DNA of 22,929 nucleotides, taken from a virus. The stretch lies in the IMG/VR virus record IMGVR_UViG_3300025135_000029, positions 1 through 22,929 of that record; one strand, written 5' to 3'. A model generated the notes under the pieces. It ran no database searches, was not told the DNA's origin, and saw nothing but the letters and a program-made list of their open reading frames with translations. Below, in pieces: positions 1 to 6,675 of the stretch (positions are counted from its first letter, which is position 1; every line of letters begins with the position of its first letter). The translations under genes were made by a program, and so were the position numbers.

Positions 1-226
1 AGTTTCAGTAAACAGATTCGGAGGGAAAATAACAAGAGTAATTGCCTTGACTGAAACTCATTCGATATACATTTCGGACGATAACATATCTTTTAACGAT
101 GCTTACGAAGATGATAAAGAATGGTATATAGAAGAATGGAGGGCGGTTGAATCAAACAAAGAAGAGTTTGACGCTTTTTATATTGAACAAGTGAACATTT
201 TAAACGATTTAATAAAAGAATTATGA
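1..226 (+). CDS. Hypothetical protein, 3' end only (5' end outside window)
   Basis: An open frame runs in from the left edge (first full codon at base 2) and stops with TGA at 224-226, giving 74 visible residues. The visible part is acidic, rich in Asp, Glu and Trp (EWYIEEW-like stretch), and ends in a helical LIKEL tail. I do not recognise the family. Its stop overlaps the ATG of the next gene in an ATGA arrangement (223-226), typical of translationally coupled phage genes, which supports it being real. No ATG is visible, so the true length is unknown. Confidence 0.6.
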   Translation, partial: VSVNRFGGKITRVIALTETHSIYISDDNISFNDAYEDDKEWYIEEWRAVESNKEEFDAFYIEQVNILNDLIKEL

Positions 227-426
227 AAAACCAACACGATATACCAATCAGCGGTGGATGCGTTCCAAAAGGACATCACCCCGTAACGCCACAAAGGGTT
301 AAACAATGGATGGAGAAATTGCCAGACGTTCAAGACTTGCGAATCACGAAAGAAATAGATGAGAAATATGAATTTTTAAAATTGATATTTGCACAACAAT
401 TAAACAATAATTTGCACAATAATTAA
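223..426 (+). CDS. Small hypothetical phage protein (67 aa)
   Basis: A 67-residue open frame with an ATG overlapping the previous stop by 4 bases (ATGA). The N-terminal half contains GGCVPKGHHPVTPQRVKQWMEKLP, a Pro/Gly-rich loop followed by an amphipathic helix; the C-terminus is Asn/Gln-rich. No catalytic motif or membrane segment is visible and I do not recognise the family. Position at the head of a recombination gene block suggests an accessory early protein, but that is inference only. It is the only plausible coding frame here and its spacing to the next gene (12 bases, A-rich) fits the local pattern. Confidence 0.6.
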   Translation: MKNQHDIPISGGCVPKGHHPVTPQRVKQWMEKLPDVQDLRITKEIDEKYEFLKLIFAQQLNNNLHNN

Positions 427-438
427 AAACTAAACATT

Positions 439-813
439 ATGAACAGAGAAAGAATTACGGAATTGTACAAGAAGTATGAGCTGACAAAAGAAGATGTATT
501 TAAGCATCAGCATTACCTTATTATAACCCGAAGTGGCATTGAAAAGATACAAGCCATTGAAAAGATTGATGTTAACTACGATGTTATAAAATGTGAAACT
601 AACTTCGCAGCAGTCAAAGCATACAATGACAAACTGCAAACGTTTGGAAGTGCTATAAAAGGCGAGTCTTTTAAAGACGGAAACACTAACAGCTGGTATG
701 TTTTAGAAATGGCAGAAAAAAGAGCCCTGAGCCGTTTAGTATTAAAGCAAACAGGCTTCTATGAGTTGGGAGTGTTTGCAGAAGATGAATCAGAGGACTT
801 TAAACGCAAATAA
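439..813 (+). CDS. Conserved phage protein, possibly a single-strand-annealing/recombination factor
   Basis: 124 residues. The N-terminal third (RITELYKKYELTKEDVFKHQHY, then a beta-rich stretch with IITRSGIEKI) and the C-terminal motif EMAEKRALSRLVLKQTGF (about residues 90-107) are the notable parts. The MAEKRALSR helix resembles the A-x-T/K-R-A-x-x-R-A helix seen near the end of single-strand annealing and related recombination proteins (Sak/Rad52/RecT-like). The neighbours (Gp157 family, OB-fold DUF3127, RusA, HNH) also belong to a recombination block, which fits. Family membership is inferred from pattern and context, not established. Alternatively it is an uncharacterised Bacteroidota phage family. 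The ATG at 439 follows an A-rich leader. Confidence 0.55.
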   Translation: MNRERITELYKKYELTKEDVFKHQHYLIITRSGIEKIQAIEKIDVNYDVIKCETNFAAVKAYNDKLQTFGSAIKGESFKDGNTNSWYVLEMAEKRALSRLVLKQTGFYELGVFAEDESEDFKRK

Positions 814-814
814 T

Positions 815-928
815 ATGGAAGGGTCAAAAGAACAATTTTTTGCAATGCAGGAAATGGAATACTACGAAAGTATAGAAGAACAAAAATTATTAACCTTTAA
901 AAACAAAGATTATGAAAAGTTTATTTGA
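815..928 (+). CDS. Very small hypothetical protein (37 aa)
   Basis: ATG at 815-817 lies 1 base after the previous stop (TAATATG), and TGA at 926-928 ends 37 residues. The peptide is acidic with repeated EMEYYESIEEQK-type helix-forming residues. It overlaps the next gene by 17 bases, so it fills an otherwise empty 98-base gap between two well-supported genes. No homologue is recognised. Coding status rests on position, spacing and amphipathic composition alone. Confidence 0.4.
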   Translation: MEGSKEQFFAMQEMEYYESIEEQKLLTFKNKDYEKFI

Positions 929-1397
929 AATTACGCTGACACAAAAAGAATTAATTAACGAGATTGAACTTATGGAGGGGGAATTAACCTCTGAAATGGA
1001 TTTAAAACTTGTTATAACAAAAGGCGAATTAGAGCAAAAGTCTATTGCCTATTTGGAAGTAATAAGAAAAAAGGAATCGTTTAATGATTTAATCGATAAT
1101 GAAATTAAAAGGCTTCAGGCAATGAAAAAAAGCAACGCCAATTTAATTGATAGGCTTTCCGATAATTTACTTACAGCAGTCAAGGTGTTTGGTGAATTTA
1201 CAATTGGCACACAAAAATTTGGCACACGCAAAAGCAGTCAGGTAATTGTTGACGATGTGAATAGTTTGCCAAAAGAATACAAAACGATAAAAGTTACTGA
1301 AGCTGCAGATAAAAAAGCATTAAAAGAGGCTCTGCAAAGTGGTGAAGAAATTGAAGGAGTTTACATTCAGGAAAATGTTAATTTAAAGATAAACTAA
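912..1397 (+). CDS. Gp157-family phage protein (Sipho_Gp157)
   Basis: 161 residues matching the layout of the siphovirus Gp157 family, first noted in Streptococcus thermophilus phages. There is a long N-terminal coiled coil (about residues 10-90) with a Lys/Glu heptad pattern and the EIKRLQAMKKSNANLIDRL stretch. A C-terminal domain follows with VIVDDVNSLPKEYKTIKVTEAADKKALKEAL and GEEIEGVYIQENVNLKI. The V-D-D-x-x-x-x-P-x-E-Y and D-K-K-A-L/I-K-E-A-L signatures are typical of this family. Members usually lie next to recombination or ssDNA-binding genes, as here. The biochemical role is not firmly known. It overlaps the next gene by 1 base (TAATG). Confidence 0.85.
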   Translation: MKSLFEITLTQKELINEIELMEGELTSEMDLKLVITKGELEQKSIAYLEVIRKKESFNDLIDNEIKRLQAMKKSNANLIDRLSDNLLTAVKVFGEFTIGTQKFGTRKSSQVIVDDVNSLPKEYKTIKVTEAADKKALKEALQSGEEIEGVYIQENVNLKIN

Positions 1398-1711
1398 TGG
1401 AGGAAATATTGAACAAAATAACATCGTTAATTGAAACCTATGAGAGTGGCACTTGGTCAACAAGCGAGAATTTGCGCATAATGCTTAGGGAGTTAACCGC
1501 TAATTATTACTATCTTACAAAGCACAATATTGAAGCCTACCAAAAATACAACGAGGTACAATATAAGCACAAAGGGAGTGTTTCAGCGGGAAAAATCTTA
1601 GCAGATGAGCAAGTGCCAGAACTCAGGATGTTGCGCAAAATAATGGAAGCGACAGACCACGTAATGTGGGCAATGCGTTCCGAATTATCAATTATTAAAA
1701 AAGAATCTTAA
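1397..1711 (+). CDS. Hypothetical helical phage protein (104 aa)
   Basis: 104 residues, almost wholly alpha-helical by inspection. Notable stretches are MLRELTANYYYLTKHNIEAY and SAGKILADEQVPELRMLRKIMEATDHVMWAMRSEL. ATG overlaps the preceding Gp157-family stop by one base, so it is probably translated by re-initiation. It sits between the Gp157-family gene and the DUF3127 gene, implying a role in DNA recombination or repair, but no domain is recognised. No signal peptide, membrane segment or metal site is visible. Confidence 0.65.
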   Translation: MEEILNKITSLIETYESGTWSTSENLRIMLRELTANYYYLTKHNIEAYQKYNEVQYKHKGSVSAGKILADEQVPELRMLRKIMEATDHVMWAMRSELSIIKKES

Positions 1712-1723
1712 AAACAAAAACAA

Positions 1724-2104
1724 ATGAATTTAACAGGAACAATTAAAGTAATCAATGAAACGCAAACTTTTGGAGACAAAGGGTTTCAAAAAAGAGAGGT
1801 TGTAATTACAACCAATGAATCTTATCCACAAGATATAATCATTGAATTTGTACAGGACAAGTGTTCAATACTTGACAAATACAAAGTAGGTCAGGATGTA
1901 ACTATTGGCATCAATATTACAGGCAGGGAATGGACAAACCCACAAGGCGAGGTTAAATATTTCAACTCAATAAAGGGCTGGAAGATTGACAAAGCCGAAA
2001 ACGGTCTTGAAGTAGTTGATGCTGAAACGGTGGCAACGTACACAAAGAACAAGCCACAGCCAACTAATGTAGAACTTGAAGCAGATAATGATTTGCCGTT
2101 TTAA
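1724..2104 (+). CDS. DUF3127 OB-fold protein, SSB-like
   Basis: 126 residues. It starts MNLTGTIKVI and runs through beta-strands with KREVVITT, YPQDIIIEFV, KYKVGQDVTIGINITGREW and FNSIKGWKI, the pattern of DUF3127, a Bacteroidota family with an OB fold related to single-strand DNA-binding proteins. The last residues, DNDLPF, reproduce the acidic C-terminal tip that SSB proteins use to recruit partner enzymes. It likely coats ssDNA during phage recombination and replication. It is preceded by an A-rich leader and abuts the RusA-like gene (TAATG, 1-base overlap). The family assignment is confident; the SSB role is inferred from fold and tail. Confidence 0.85.
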   Translation: MNLTGTIKVINETQTFGDKGFQKREVVITTNESYPQDIIIEFVQDKCSILDKYKVGQDVTIGINITGREWTNPQGEVKYFNSIKGWKIDKAENGLEVVDAETVATYTKNKPQPTNVELEADNDLPF

Positions 2105-2439
2105 TGATTAAACTAAACATAAAGCCACTTTCAGTGAATCAAGCTTGGCAGGGGAGAAGGTTCAAAACCAAAGTGTATAAGCAATTTGAAAAAGATATGC
2201 TTTTAATGCTCCCTAAAAAGCGATTTAACCCCCCTTTTAAAGTGGCTTTTGTGTTTGGGTTTAGTAATTCACTTTGCGACATAGATAACCCCTTAAAACT
2301 AACGATAGACGTATTACAAAAGAAGTATAGCATAAACGACAGGGACATATGGGAGCTGAGCGTAAAAAAGGAAATTGTAAAAAAAGGAAATGAATTTATA
2401 AAATTTAGCATTGAAACAGCACACACGCCTATACCTTAA
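2104..2439 (+). CDS. rusA: RusA-like Holliday junction resolvase
   Basis: 111 residues, close to the about 120 of RusA-family resolvases. The family hallmarks are present: an N-terminal strand with PLSVNQAW, and the acidic cluster CDIDNPLKLTIDVLQ (Asp59, Asp61, Asn62, Lys65, Asp69) followed by INDRDIWEL (Asp79, Asp81). In RusA these aspartates bind the metal ions that cleave four-way junctions as a homodimer. In a phage it would resolve recombination or replication intermediates before packaging. The C-terminus overlaps the HNH gene by 29 bases in another frame. Confidence 0.88.
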   Translation: MIKLNIKPLSVNQAWQGRRFKTKVYKQFEKDMLLMLPKKRFNPPFKVAFVFGFSNSLCDIDNPLKLTIDVLQKKYSINDRDIWELSVKKEIVKKGNEFIKFSIETAHTPIP

Positions 2440-2662
2440 TTATTTTGCTTATCACGAAAGTGAATACATACCTTGCGAGGTTTGTAATAAAAAAGCGGTT
2501 GACATCCACCATATTGACTGCAAAGGAATGGGAGGCTCAAAACAAAAGGACTACATAGAGAACCTTCAGGCATTATGCAGGGAGTGCCATTTAAAATATG
2601 GTGATAAGAAACAATACAAAGAATTTTTAGAAGAAATTCATTTAAAAAAGTTGCAGGAATAG
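2411..2662 (+). CDS. HNH-type zinc-finger nuclease domain protein
   Basis: 83 residues from a TTG start; there is no earlier ATG in frame, and the only internal Met lies inside the motif. It contains a compact HNH core: C22-x2-C25, IHHID (His33, His34), Asn51 in ENLQALC, and C56-x2-C59-H60, so four Cys form the zinc site and HH...N...H the catalytic site. It resembles small HNH proteins found beside RusA in phages (NinG-like context). It probably nicks or cuts DNA during recombination or packaging, though a homing-type activity cannot be excluded. The TTG start inside the upstream gene implies coupled translation. Confidence 0.8.
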   Translation: MKQHTRLYLNYFAYHESEYIPCEVCNKKAVDIHHIDCKGMGGSKQKDYIENLQALCRECHLKYGDKKQYKEFLEEIHLKKLQE

Positions 2663-2680
2663 AAAAAAAGTTTATATTTG
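2651..2680 (+). promoter_or_regulatory. Bacteroidota-type promoter (TTG-N19-TATATTTG)
   Basis: TTG at 2651-2653 and TATATTTG at 2673-2680 match the -33 and -7 boxes known for Bacteroidota primary sigma factors (TTG, 17-23 bases, TAnnTTTG). The predicted start is near 2685-2687, just upstream of the structured leader. It begins a new unit headed by the ParB-methyltransferase gene. Confidence 0.7.
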
Positions 2681-2689
2681 TGTAATTGC

Positions 2690-2771
2690 CGTTCGACATT
2701 ATAGCAATAAGATATTAATCTAAACCCTGTAATAAAAGTTGAAGTCGAACGCAACTGGAGTTACAGGGTTT
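2690..2771 (+). promoter_or_regulatory. Structured leader RNA with predicted pseudoknot
   Basis: Three perfect pairings are visible. CGTTCGAC (2690-2697) pairs with GTCGAACG (2744-2751), 8 bp. AAACCCTGTAA (2722-2732) pairs with TTACAGGGTTT (2761-2771), 11 bp. AGTTG (2737-2741) pairs with CAACT (2752-2756), 5 bp. The 3' arm of the first helix is the loop of the third, so all three can coexist only as a pseudoknot. The RNA would start almost at 2690 from the promoter above. The last stem runs into a short T tract (2769-2773) and ends 14 bases before the methyltransferase ATG. It could be a cis-regulatory leader or attenuator, or a small RNA with its own terminator. No known class is recognised. 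Confidence 0.55.
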
Positions 2772-2785
2772 TTAAATTTATAAAT

Positions 2786-4054
2786 ATGTTAGAAGTAAAA
2801 AAAGAGTTTAAGGAGTTAATACCGCCTTTGACGGTTGAAGAGTTCAAGCAATTAGAAGATAATTGTTTAGCGGAAGGCATAAGAGACAAAATTATAACTT
2901 GGAACGGGTTTATAATTGATGGGCATAACCGTTATGAAATAGCCACACGTTGGAACTTAGACTATCAAACCGAAAGTAAAAGTTTTGACGATGAAGAACA
3001 GGTAAAAGATTGGATGGATGCAAACCAATTAGGAAGGCGAAATTTAACGCTTGACCAAAGAAGAATATTAATTGGACGGCGGTACAATAGAGAAAAAAAT
3101 AAACAAGGTGGAACAGGAATTAATCAATATACAAAAGAGCAAAGTGGTAAATTTTTCCACTCTGCAAAAACATCTGAAATACTTGCAAAACAAAATAATG
3201 TATCTGAAAAAACAGTAAGGACCTACGGGAAAGATGCAGAAAAGTTTGAGCAAATAAAAGAAAAGCAGCCTGAATTAGCCAGTAAAATATGGAGTGGTGA
3301 AAAAACTTTTACGGAAATAAAGAAGGAAGAAAAGAAAGCTGAATACAAAGAAAAGGTTTTGCAATCACGAATTGAAACAGAAATAAACGAAAGTATAAAA
3401 CAAGGGAATAGTTTAGAAATATTAGAAACTTTAGAAGATGGTTGTATTGATATAGTTTTGACCGACCCGCCTTATGGGATTGATTATGTTTCTAATCGTT
3501 CGACAGATGAAAATGCAATTACAAAACGTGGATTGCTTAACGATGGTAAAGATGAAGCCTTTGATTTATTAGATAAAACTTGTGAAATATTACAAAGAAA
3601 AACAGCAGTAAATTCACATTTATATTTCTTTTGTAGTTGGTCTGTGTTTAGTAAATTTGAAGCTATTATAAGTAAGTATTTTACTATTAAAACACCTATT
3701 GTTTGGGATAAGGGAAACAAAGGAAGTGGAGATTTAGAAAACGATTGGGGAAACCAAACTGAAATAATAATTTATTGTGTAAAGGGTAAAAAATTAATTA
3801 ACAAAAGACGCGGAAATTTGATTAGTGTTTCAAGATTACACACTTCAAAAATGATACATCCAACACAAAAACCAAACGAATTAATAAGGGAAATATTAGA
3901 AGTATCTTTTAGTGAGGGAGATTTTGTTGTTGACCCTTTTATGGGTTCTGGAAGTACAATTAAAGTATGTCAAGAATTAAAGGTAAAATGTTTAGGAATT
4001 GAATTAGATAAAGAAATGTTTAATATAGCAAATAATTATATCAATGGAAATTAG
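2786..4054 (+). CDS. ParB-like nuclease/partition domain fused to a DNA adenine-type methyltransferase
   Basis: 422 residues. The N-terminal ParB-like domain (about 1-100) contains the signature IIDGHNRYEIA (Asp45-Gly46-His47-Asn48-Arg49). A helix-turn-helix-like segment (about 128-148, ILAKQNNVSEKTVRTYGKD) follows, then a beta-class amino-methyltransferase. In it, motif IV DPPY (227-230) precedes motif I DPFMGSGST (383-391), with HPTQKP at 358-363. DPPY suggests N6-adenine (or less likely N4-cytosine) methylation of DNA using S-adenosylmethionine. Such fusions occur in phages, where they may protect DNA from restriction or mark sequences. The ParB part may confer site binding. It has its own promoter and structured leader and overlaps the next gene by 11 bases. 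Confidence 0.88.
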   Translation: MLEVKKEFKELIPPLTVEEFKQLEDNCLAEGIRDKIITWNGFIIDGHNRYEIATRWNLDYQTESKSFDDEEQVKDWMDANQLGRRNLTLDQRRILIGRRYNREKNKQGGTGINQYTKEQSGKFFHSAKTSEILAKQNNVSEKTVRTYGKDAEKFEQIKEKQPELASKIWSGEKTFTEIKKEEKKAEYKEKVLQSRIETEINESIKQGNSLEILETLEDGCIDIVLTDPPYGIDYVSNRSTDENAITKRGLLNDGKDEAFDLLDKTCEILQRKTAVNSHLYFFCSWSVFSKFEAIISKYFTIKTPIVWDKGNKGSGDLENDWGNQTEIIIYCVKGKKLINKRRGNLISVSRLHTSKMIHPTQKPNELIREILEVSFSEGDFVVDPFMGSGSTIKVCQELKVKCLGIELDKEMFNIANNYINGN

Positions 4055-4514
4055 GGAATTAGAACGTAAATTTATCAATGATATTAAAAAGATTGTTTAC
4101 AAAAACATTAGCAATTTACCTAAAAATTGTTTTGTTGTTAACGAAAGTTCAGAAATTGAAGATACTAAATTATCTTTTGATTTATATTTTACTGCGGATA
4201 TTCAAATATCAGTAAGAATAAGGTCGTTTAAGTATAAGAATTACGATGACATTACAATTAGAAGTAAATCAAAATATAATGGATTGACTGAAATTGATAA
4301 ATTAATTGATGGTAAAGGACAAATTTATTTTTATGGGGTCTTATCTGAAAATCAAGAAACAATAATAAAATATATTTTATTTGACATTGATAAAATTAGA
4401 AATAAATTAAAAAACAATGGAATCGAAAGAACAAATTTTGATGGCACAAAATTCAAATGTTATAGTTTTAACTTTTTAAAAGAAAACAATGCAATTATAA
4501 ACCAATTTAGTTAA
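4044..4514 (+). CDS. Unknown protein coupled to the methyltransferase; possible nuclease-fold protein
   Basis: 156 residues; ATG lies inside the last codons of the methyltransferase gene. The core alternates strands: SFDLYF (about 44-49), IQISVRIRSF (53-62) and DDITIRS (68-74). Then come a TEIDKLIDGKGQIYFYGVL segment (82-100) and a strand ILFDIDKIR. This strand-Asp-strand-basic-strand layout is reminiscent of the PD-(D/E)XK nuclease fold, and related phage proteins share the RIR...TIRS...E/D-K-I...G-x-G-x-Y-F-Y-G pattern. The exact catalytic E-x-K is not obvious, so activity is uncertain. Tight coupling to a methyltransferase makes a restriction or nicking partner, or a specificity accessory, worth testing. 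I do not assign a function. Confidence 0.6.
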   Translation: MEIRELERKFINDIKKIVYKNISNLPKNCFVVNESSEIEDTKLSFDLYFTADIQISVRIRSFKYKNYDDITIRSKSKYNGLTEIDKLIDGKGQIYFYGVLSENQETIIKYILFDIDKIRNKLKNNGIERTNFDGTKFKCYSFNFLKENNAIINQFS

Positions 4515-4523
4515 ATTTATTTG

Positions 4524-4531
4524 TACATTTG
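4524..4531 (+). promoter_or_regulatory. Probable promoter -7 box (TACATTTG)
   Basis: TACATTTG at 4524-4531 matches the Bacteroidota TAnnTTTG element and lies in the non-coding gap before the replication genes. A clear TTG at the right distance upstream is missing, so this promoter may be weaker or activator-dependent. The predicted start is about 4535-4538, at the first G run of the leader. Confidence 0.5.
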
Positions 4532-4536
4532 TTCAA

Positions 4537-4624
4537 GGGGTTTGCGGAGGCATCCCAGTAAAAGGTTAATCGTGTTTACCTTTCCCCTTTCTTTTTAAAA
4601 CACGAACTAAAAAAAATACACGAT
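4537..4624 (+). promoter_or_regulatory. Leader RNA with alternative pairings that can cover the next start codon
   Basis: A hairpin forms from AAAGGT (4561-4566) and ACCTTT (4578-4583), enclosed by possible GGGG (4537-4540)/CCCC (4584-4587) pairing. Its loop contains ATCGTGTTT (4569-4577). TCGTGTTT (4570-4577) is exactly complementary to AAACACGA (4598-4605), while ATCGTGT (4569-4575) is exactly complementary to ACACGAT (4618-4624), which includes the first two bases of the ATG at 4623. These two pairings are mutually exclusive, so the leader could switch between an open and a closed start codon. The function is inferred from complementarity only. Confidence 0.45.
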
Positions 4625-5321
4625 GGCAACAGGAAAAAAATCATTTATAGCTTATGCAGATTGGAAGTTAACCTTTGATGAACTTCCAGATGAAGATGCG
4701 GGAAAACTAATTAAACACATATTTGCTTATGTGAATGATGAAGACCCAGAAACAGATAGTATTCTTATTAAGGCTGTTTTTGCAAACATTAAAACTACAT
4801 TAAAAAGAGATTTACAAAAGTGGGATAGTCAACGCCAGCAACGTGTTGAAGCAGGTATAAAGAGTGCTGAAATACGTAAACGAAATGCAACGCTCGTTAA
4901 CGGTCGTTCAGTTTCGTCTACTGTAAGTGTAAGTGTAAATGTAAATGATATAAATAAAGGTCTTTTGTCCGAAGTAAAAACTTCAGACGTACCAGATGAT
5001 TTAAAAGAGTATTACAAAATAGCATTGGAGTTCCAAAAGTTGTTTATTAAAAACCAAACAGACCGAACCGTTAAACCAACGCATCAATTAAGAGCAACAT
5101 TTAAAAACTACGTTGACCCTATAAGACTTATTTTGCAACAGGATGAAGCAACAAAAGAGGACTTATTAGATATTTACGATTTTTTAAACAGCAATGCAGG
5201 AACTTTTTGGAAGGAAAACATTTTAAGTACTTCTAAATTAAGGGAAAAACTACCTACGATTTTGATGCAGGCACGTAAACCAAAGACAAAGCAAAATATT
5301 AAATATAACGATAAACTTTAA
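4623..5321 (+). CDS. DUF6291-like phage replication protein (initiator candidate)
   Basis: 232 residues. The N-terminal region SFIAYADWKLTFDEL followed by DAGKLIKHIFAYVNDE and a KWDSQRQQRVEAGIKSAEIRKRN stretch matches the DUF6291-type domain of phage replication proteins (about 1-90). A Ser/Val/Asn repeat linker (about 98-110) follows. The C-terminal helical domain (about 125-230), with LEFQKLFIKNQ and FWKENILSTSKLREKLPTILMQ, resembles the DNA-binding or helicase-recruiting ends of O-like initiators. It is the first gene of the replication operon and precedes the RecA-fold ATPase by one gene. It likely initiates phage DNA replication; the biochemical role is inferred. Its start codon may be regulated by the upstream leader. 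Confidence 0.7.
   Translation: MATGKKSFIAYADWKLTFDELPDEDAGKLIKHIFAYVNDEDPETDSILIKAVFANIKTTLKRDLQKWDSQRQQRVEAGIKSAEIRKRNATLVNGRSVSSTVSVSVNVNDINKGLLSEVKTSDVPDDLKEYYKIALEFQKLFIKNQTDRTVKPTHQLRATFKNYVDPIRLILQQDEATKEDLLDIYDFLNSNAGTFWKENILSTSKLREKLPTILMQARKPKTKQNIKYNDKL
4922..4945 (+). repeat. Four tandem TGTAAR hexamers in a linker-coding region
   Basis: TGTAAG, TGTAAG, TGTAAA, TGTAAA lie head to tail and encode the V-S-V-S-V-N-V-N linker between the two domains of the replication protein. The unit is 6 bases, so gain or loss keeps the frame and changes linker length only. Similar (N/S)V repeats are common in this protein type, from memory of related phages. Confidence 0.75.
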
Positions 5322-5324
5322 ATT

Positions 5325-5831
5325 ATGGCAACACTTGAAGCAAATATAAACAGACTATTTTGGAGAATGGGCAACGGTAAGTTTGAGCCAAACGATAAAG
5401 ACGTAAAAGCATTAACCGAAGTCACGGAATGGATAAACAGACAAAAGGAGCAGGAAATAAAATCTAATCAATTATTTGCCAAACTTTATGTAAAAGCATT
5501 TTTTGAAGATATTGAAAAATATGGAGATGCAAAATTTGCACAATATTCTTTACATTCACATTTACGAAAACCACTTGAAACTATTTTTAAAGAGTTTGAA
5601 ACAAACCTAAACGATTATGAGTTTAAAATGTTTTGTGATAAAATGGGAATTGAATTAGGACAGCATCCAGCACTTGAGCCAGAAGAAAAAAAGGAAAAAG
5701 AAATGGAAATTGTAAAAGCAAACGAAGCAGACTTTTTGAAATTAGTTAACGGCAAATGGGATAGTGATAAAATCACAAAGGCATTAAACAACCAGATAAC
5801 CGAAGCAATCAATAACTTTAAAAACAAATAA
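5325..5831 (+). CDS. Hypothetical replication-block protein (168 aa), possible helicase loader
   Basis: 168 residues, mostly helical and highly charged. The N-terminal MATLEANINRLFWRMGNGKFEPNDKDVKALTEVTEWINRQKEQE is followed by KLYVKAFFEDIEKYGDAKFAQYSLHSHLRKPLETIF, and an EEKKEKEMEI-rich linker leads to a C-terminal helical tail. No catalytic motif is visible. It is sandwiched between the DUF6291-like protein and the RecA-fold ATPase, with gaps of 3 and 1 bases, so it is probably part of the replisome. A helicase-loader or adaptor role is plausible from position but not shown by sequence. ATG follows the previous stop with AATT only. Confidence 0.65.
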   Translation: MATLEANINRLFWRMGNGKFEPNDKDVKALTEVTEWINRQKEQEIKSNQLFAKLYVKAFFEDIEKYGDAKFAQYSLHSHLRKPLETIFKEFETNLNDYEFKMFCDKMGIELGQHPALEPEEKKEKEMEIVKANEADFLKLVNGKWDSDKITKALNNQITEAINNFKNK

Positions 5832-5832
5832 A

Positions 5833-6675
5833 ATGATTGAAATCCCACTAATAAAATTAAACGGCTCAACAAAAGAGCCAAAAGATATATTTCAATCTGC
5901 CTACATTGATTTAAACAAACCAATTAAACCGCAACCGATAGCAATAAGCATCGGAACGCACAACTACAAAGGGTGTGATTATCCAACAGCATTTGCAAGT
6001 TATGGAGACTTCAGCTGCATAGTTGGAGCATCAAAAAGTAAAAAAACCTTTTTAAAGTCTTTAATTTTAGCGAGATACATCGGTGGCAATAGTGATAAAT
6101 TTGGGTTTGACATTAAAGGACACGACACAAAGGATAAGTTAGTAATTGACATCGATACCGAGCAAAGCCAATTTCACAGCGCAAGGTCATTCAGGCGAGT
6201 TTGTGAAATGATAGGAGGTTATCCAGACTTTTATAAGACCTTTTGCCTTAGACCTTATTCGCCAGCTGAGCGGTTCGAGTTTTTAGAATACCTTTTTATG
6301 GAAAGTGAATACAGGGAAAATATCGGTTTAGTAAGTATCGATGGCGTTGCGGATTTAGTTTCAGACACTAACAATTTAGAAGACAGCAACAAAATAACAA
6401 ATGCACTTTTAAAATGGAGCGACACAACAAAGAGCCATATCATAACCGTATTGCACCGTAATTTTCAATCTAACAAACCAACAGGACATTTAGGTAGTTC
6501 GGTATTAAAAAAAGCTGAAACGGTTTTATTCGTAGAAAAAAACGGTGATTTAACAAATGTGAATCCAGAGTACACGAGAAACATACCGTTTGATAGTTTG
6601 AGTTTTGGAGTAGATAAAGACTGGCTACCATATTTGACTGATTTTATTTCACAAGAAAATGAGAGACCGTTTTGA
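5833..6675 (+). CDS. RecA-fold ATPase, RepA/DnaB-like helicase candidate (AAA_25 type)
   Basis: 280 residues. Walker A is variant: GASKSKKT at about 65-72, with Lys where the second glycine of GxxxxGKT is expected. Other RecA-fold features are VIDIDTEQ (104-111), the Walker B strand IGLVSID (Asp170) and IITVLHRN (203-210), whose HRN resembles the sensor segment of RepA-type ATPases. About residues 212-225 (QSNKPTGHLGSS) match the loop-2-like region. It likely unwinds DNA as a hexamer during phage replication; the G-to-K Walker A change also occurs in related Bacteroidota proteins from memory. It overlaps the next gene by 4 bases. Confidence 0.8.
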   Translation: MIEIPLIKLNGSTKEPKDIFQSAYIDLNKPIKPQPIAISIGTHNYKGCDYPTAFASYGDFSCIVGASKSKKTFLKSLILARYIGGNSDKFGFDIKGHDTKDKLVIDIDTEQSQFHSARSFRRVCEMIGGYPDFYKTFCLRPYSPAERFEFLEYLFMESEYRENIGLVSIDGVADLVSDTNNLEDSNKITNALLKWSDTTKSHIITVLHRNFQSNKPTGHLGSSVLKKAETVLFVEKNGDLTNVNPEYTRNIPFDSLSFGVDKDWLPYLTDFISQENERPF

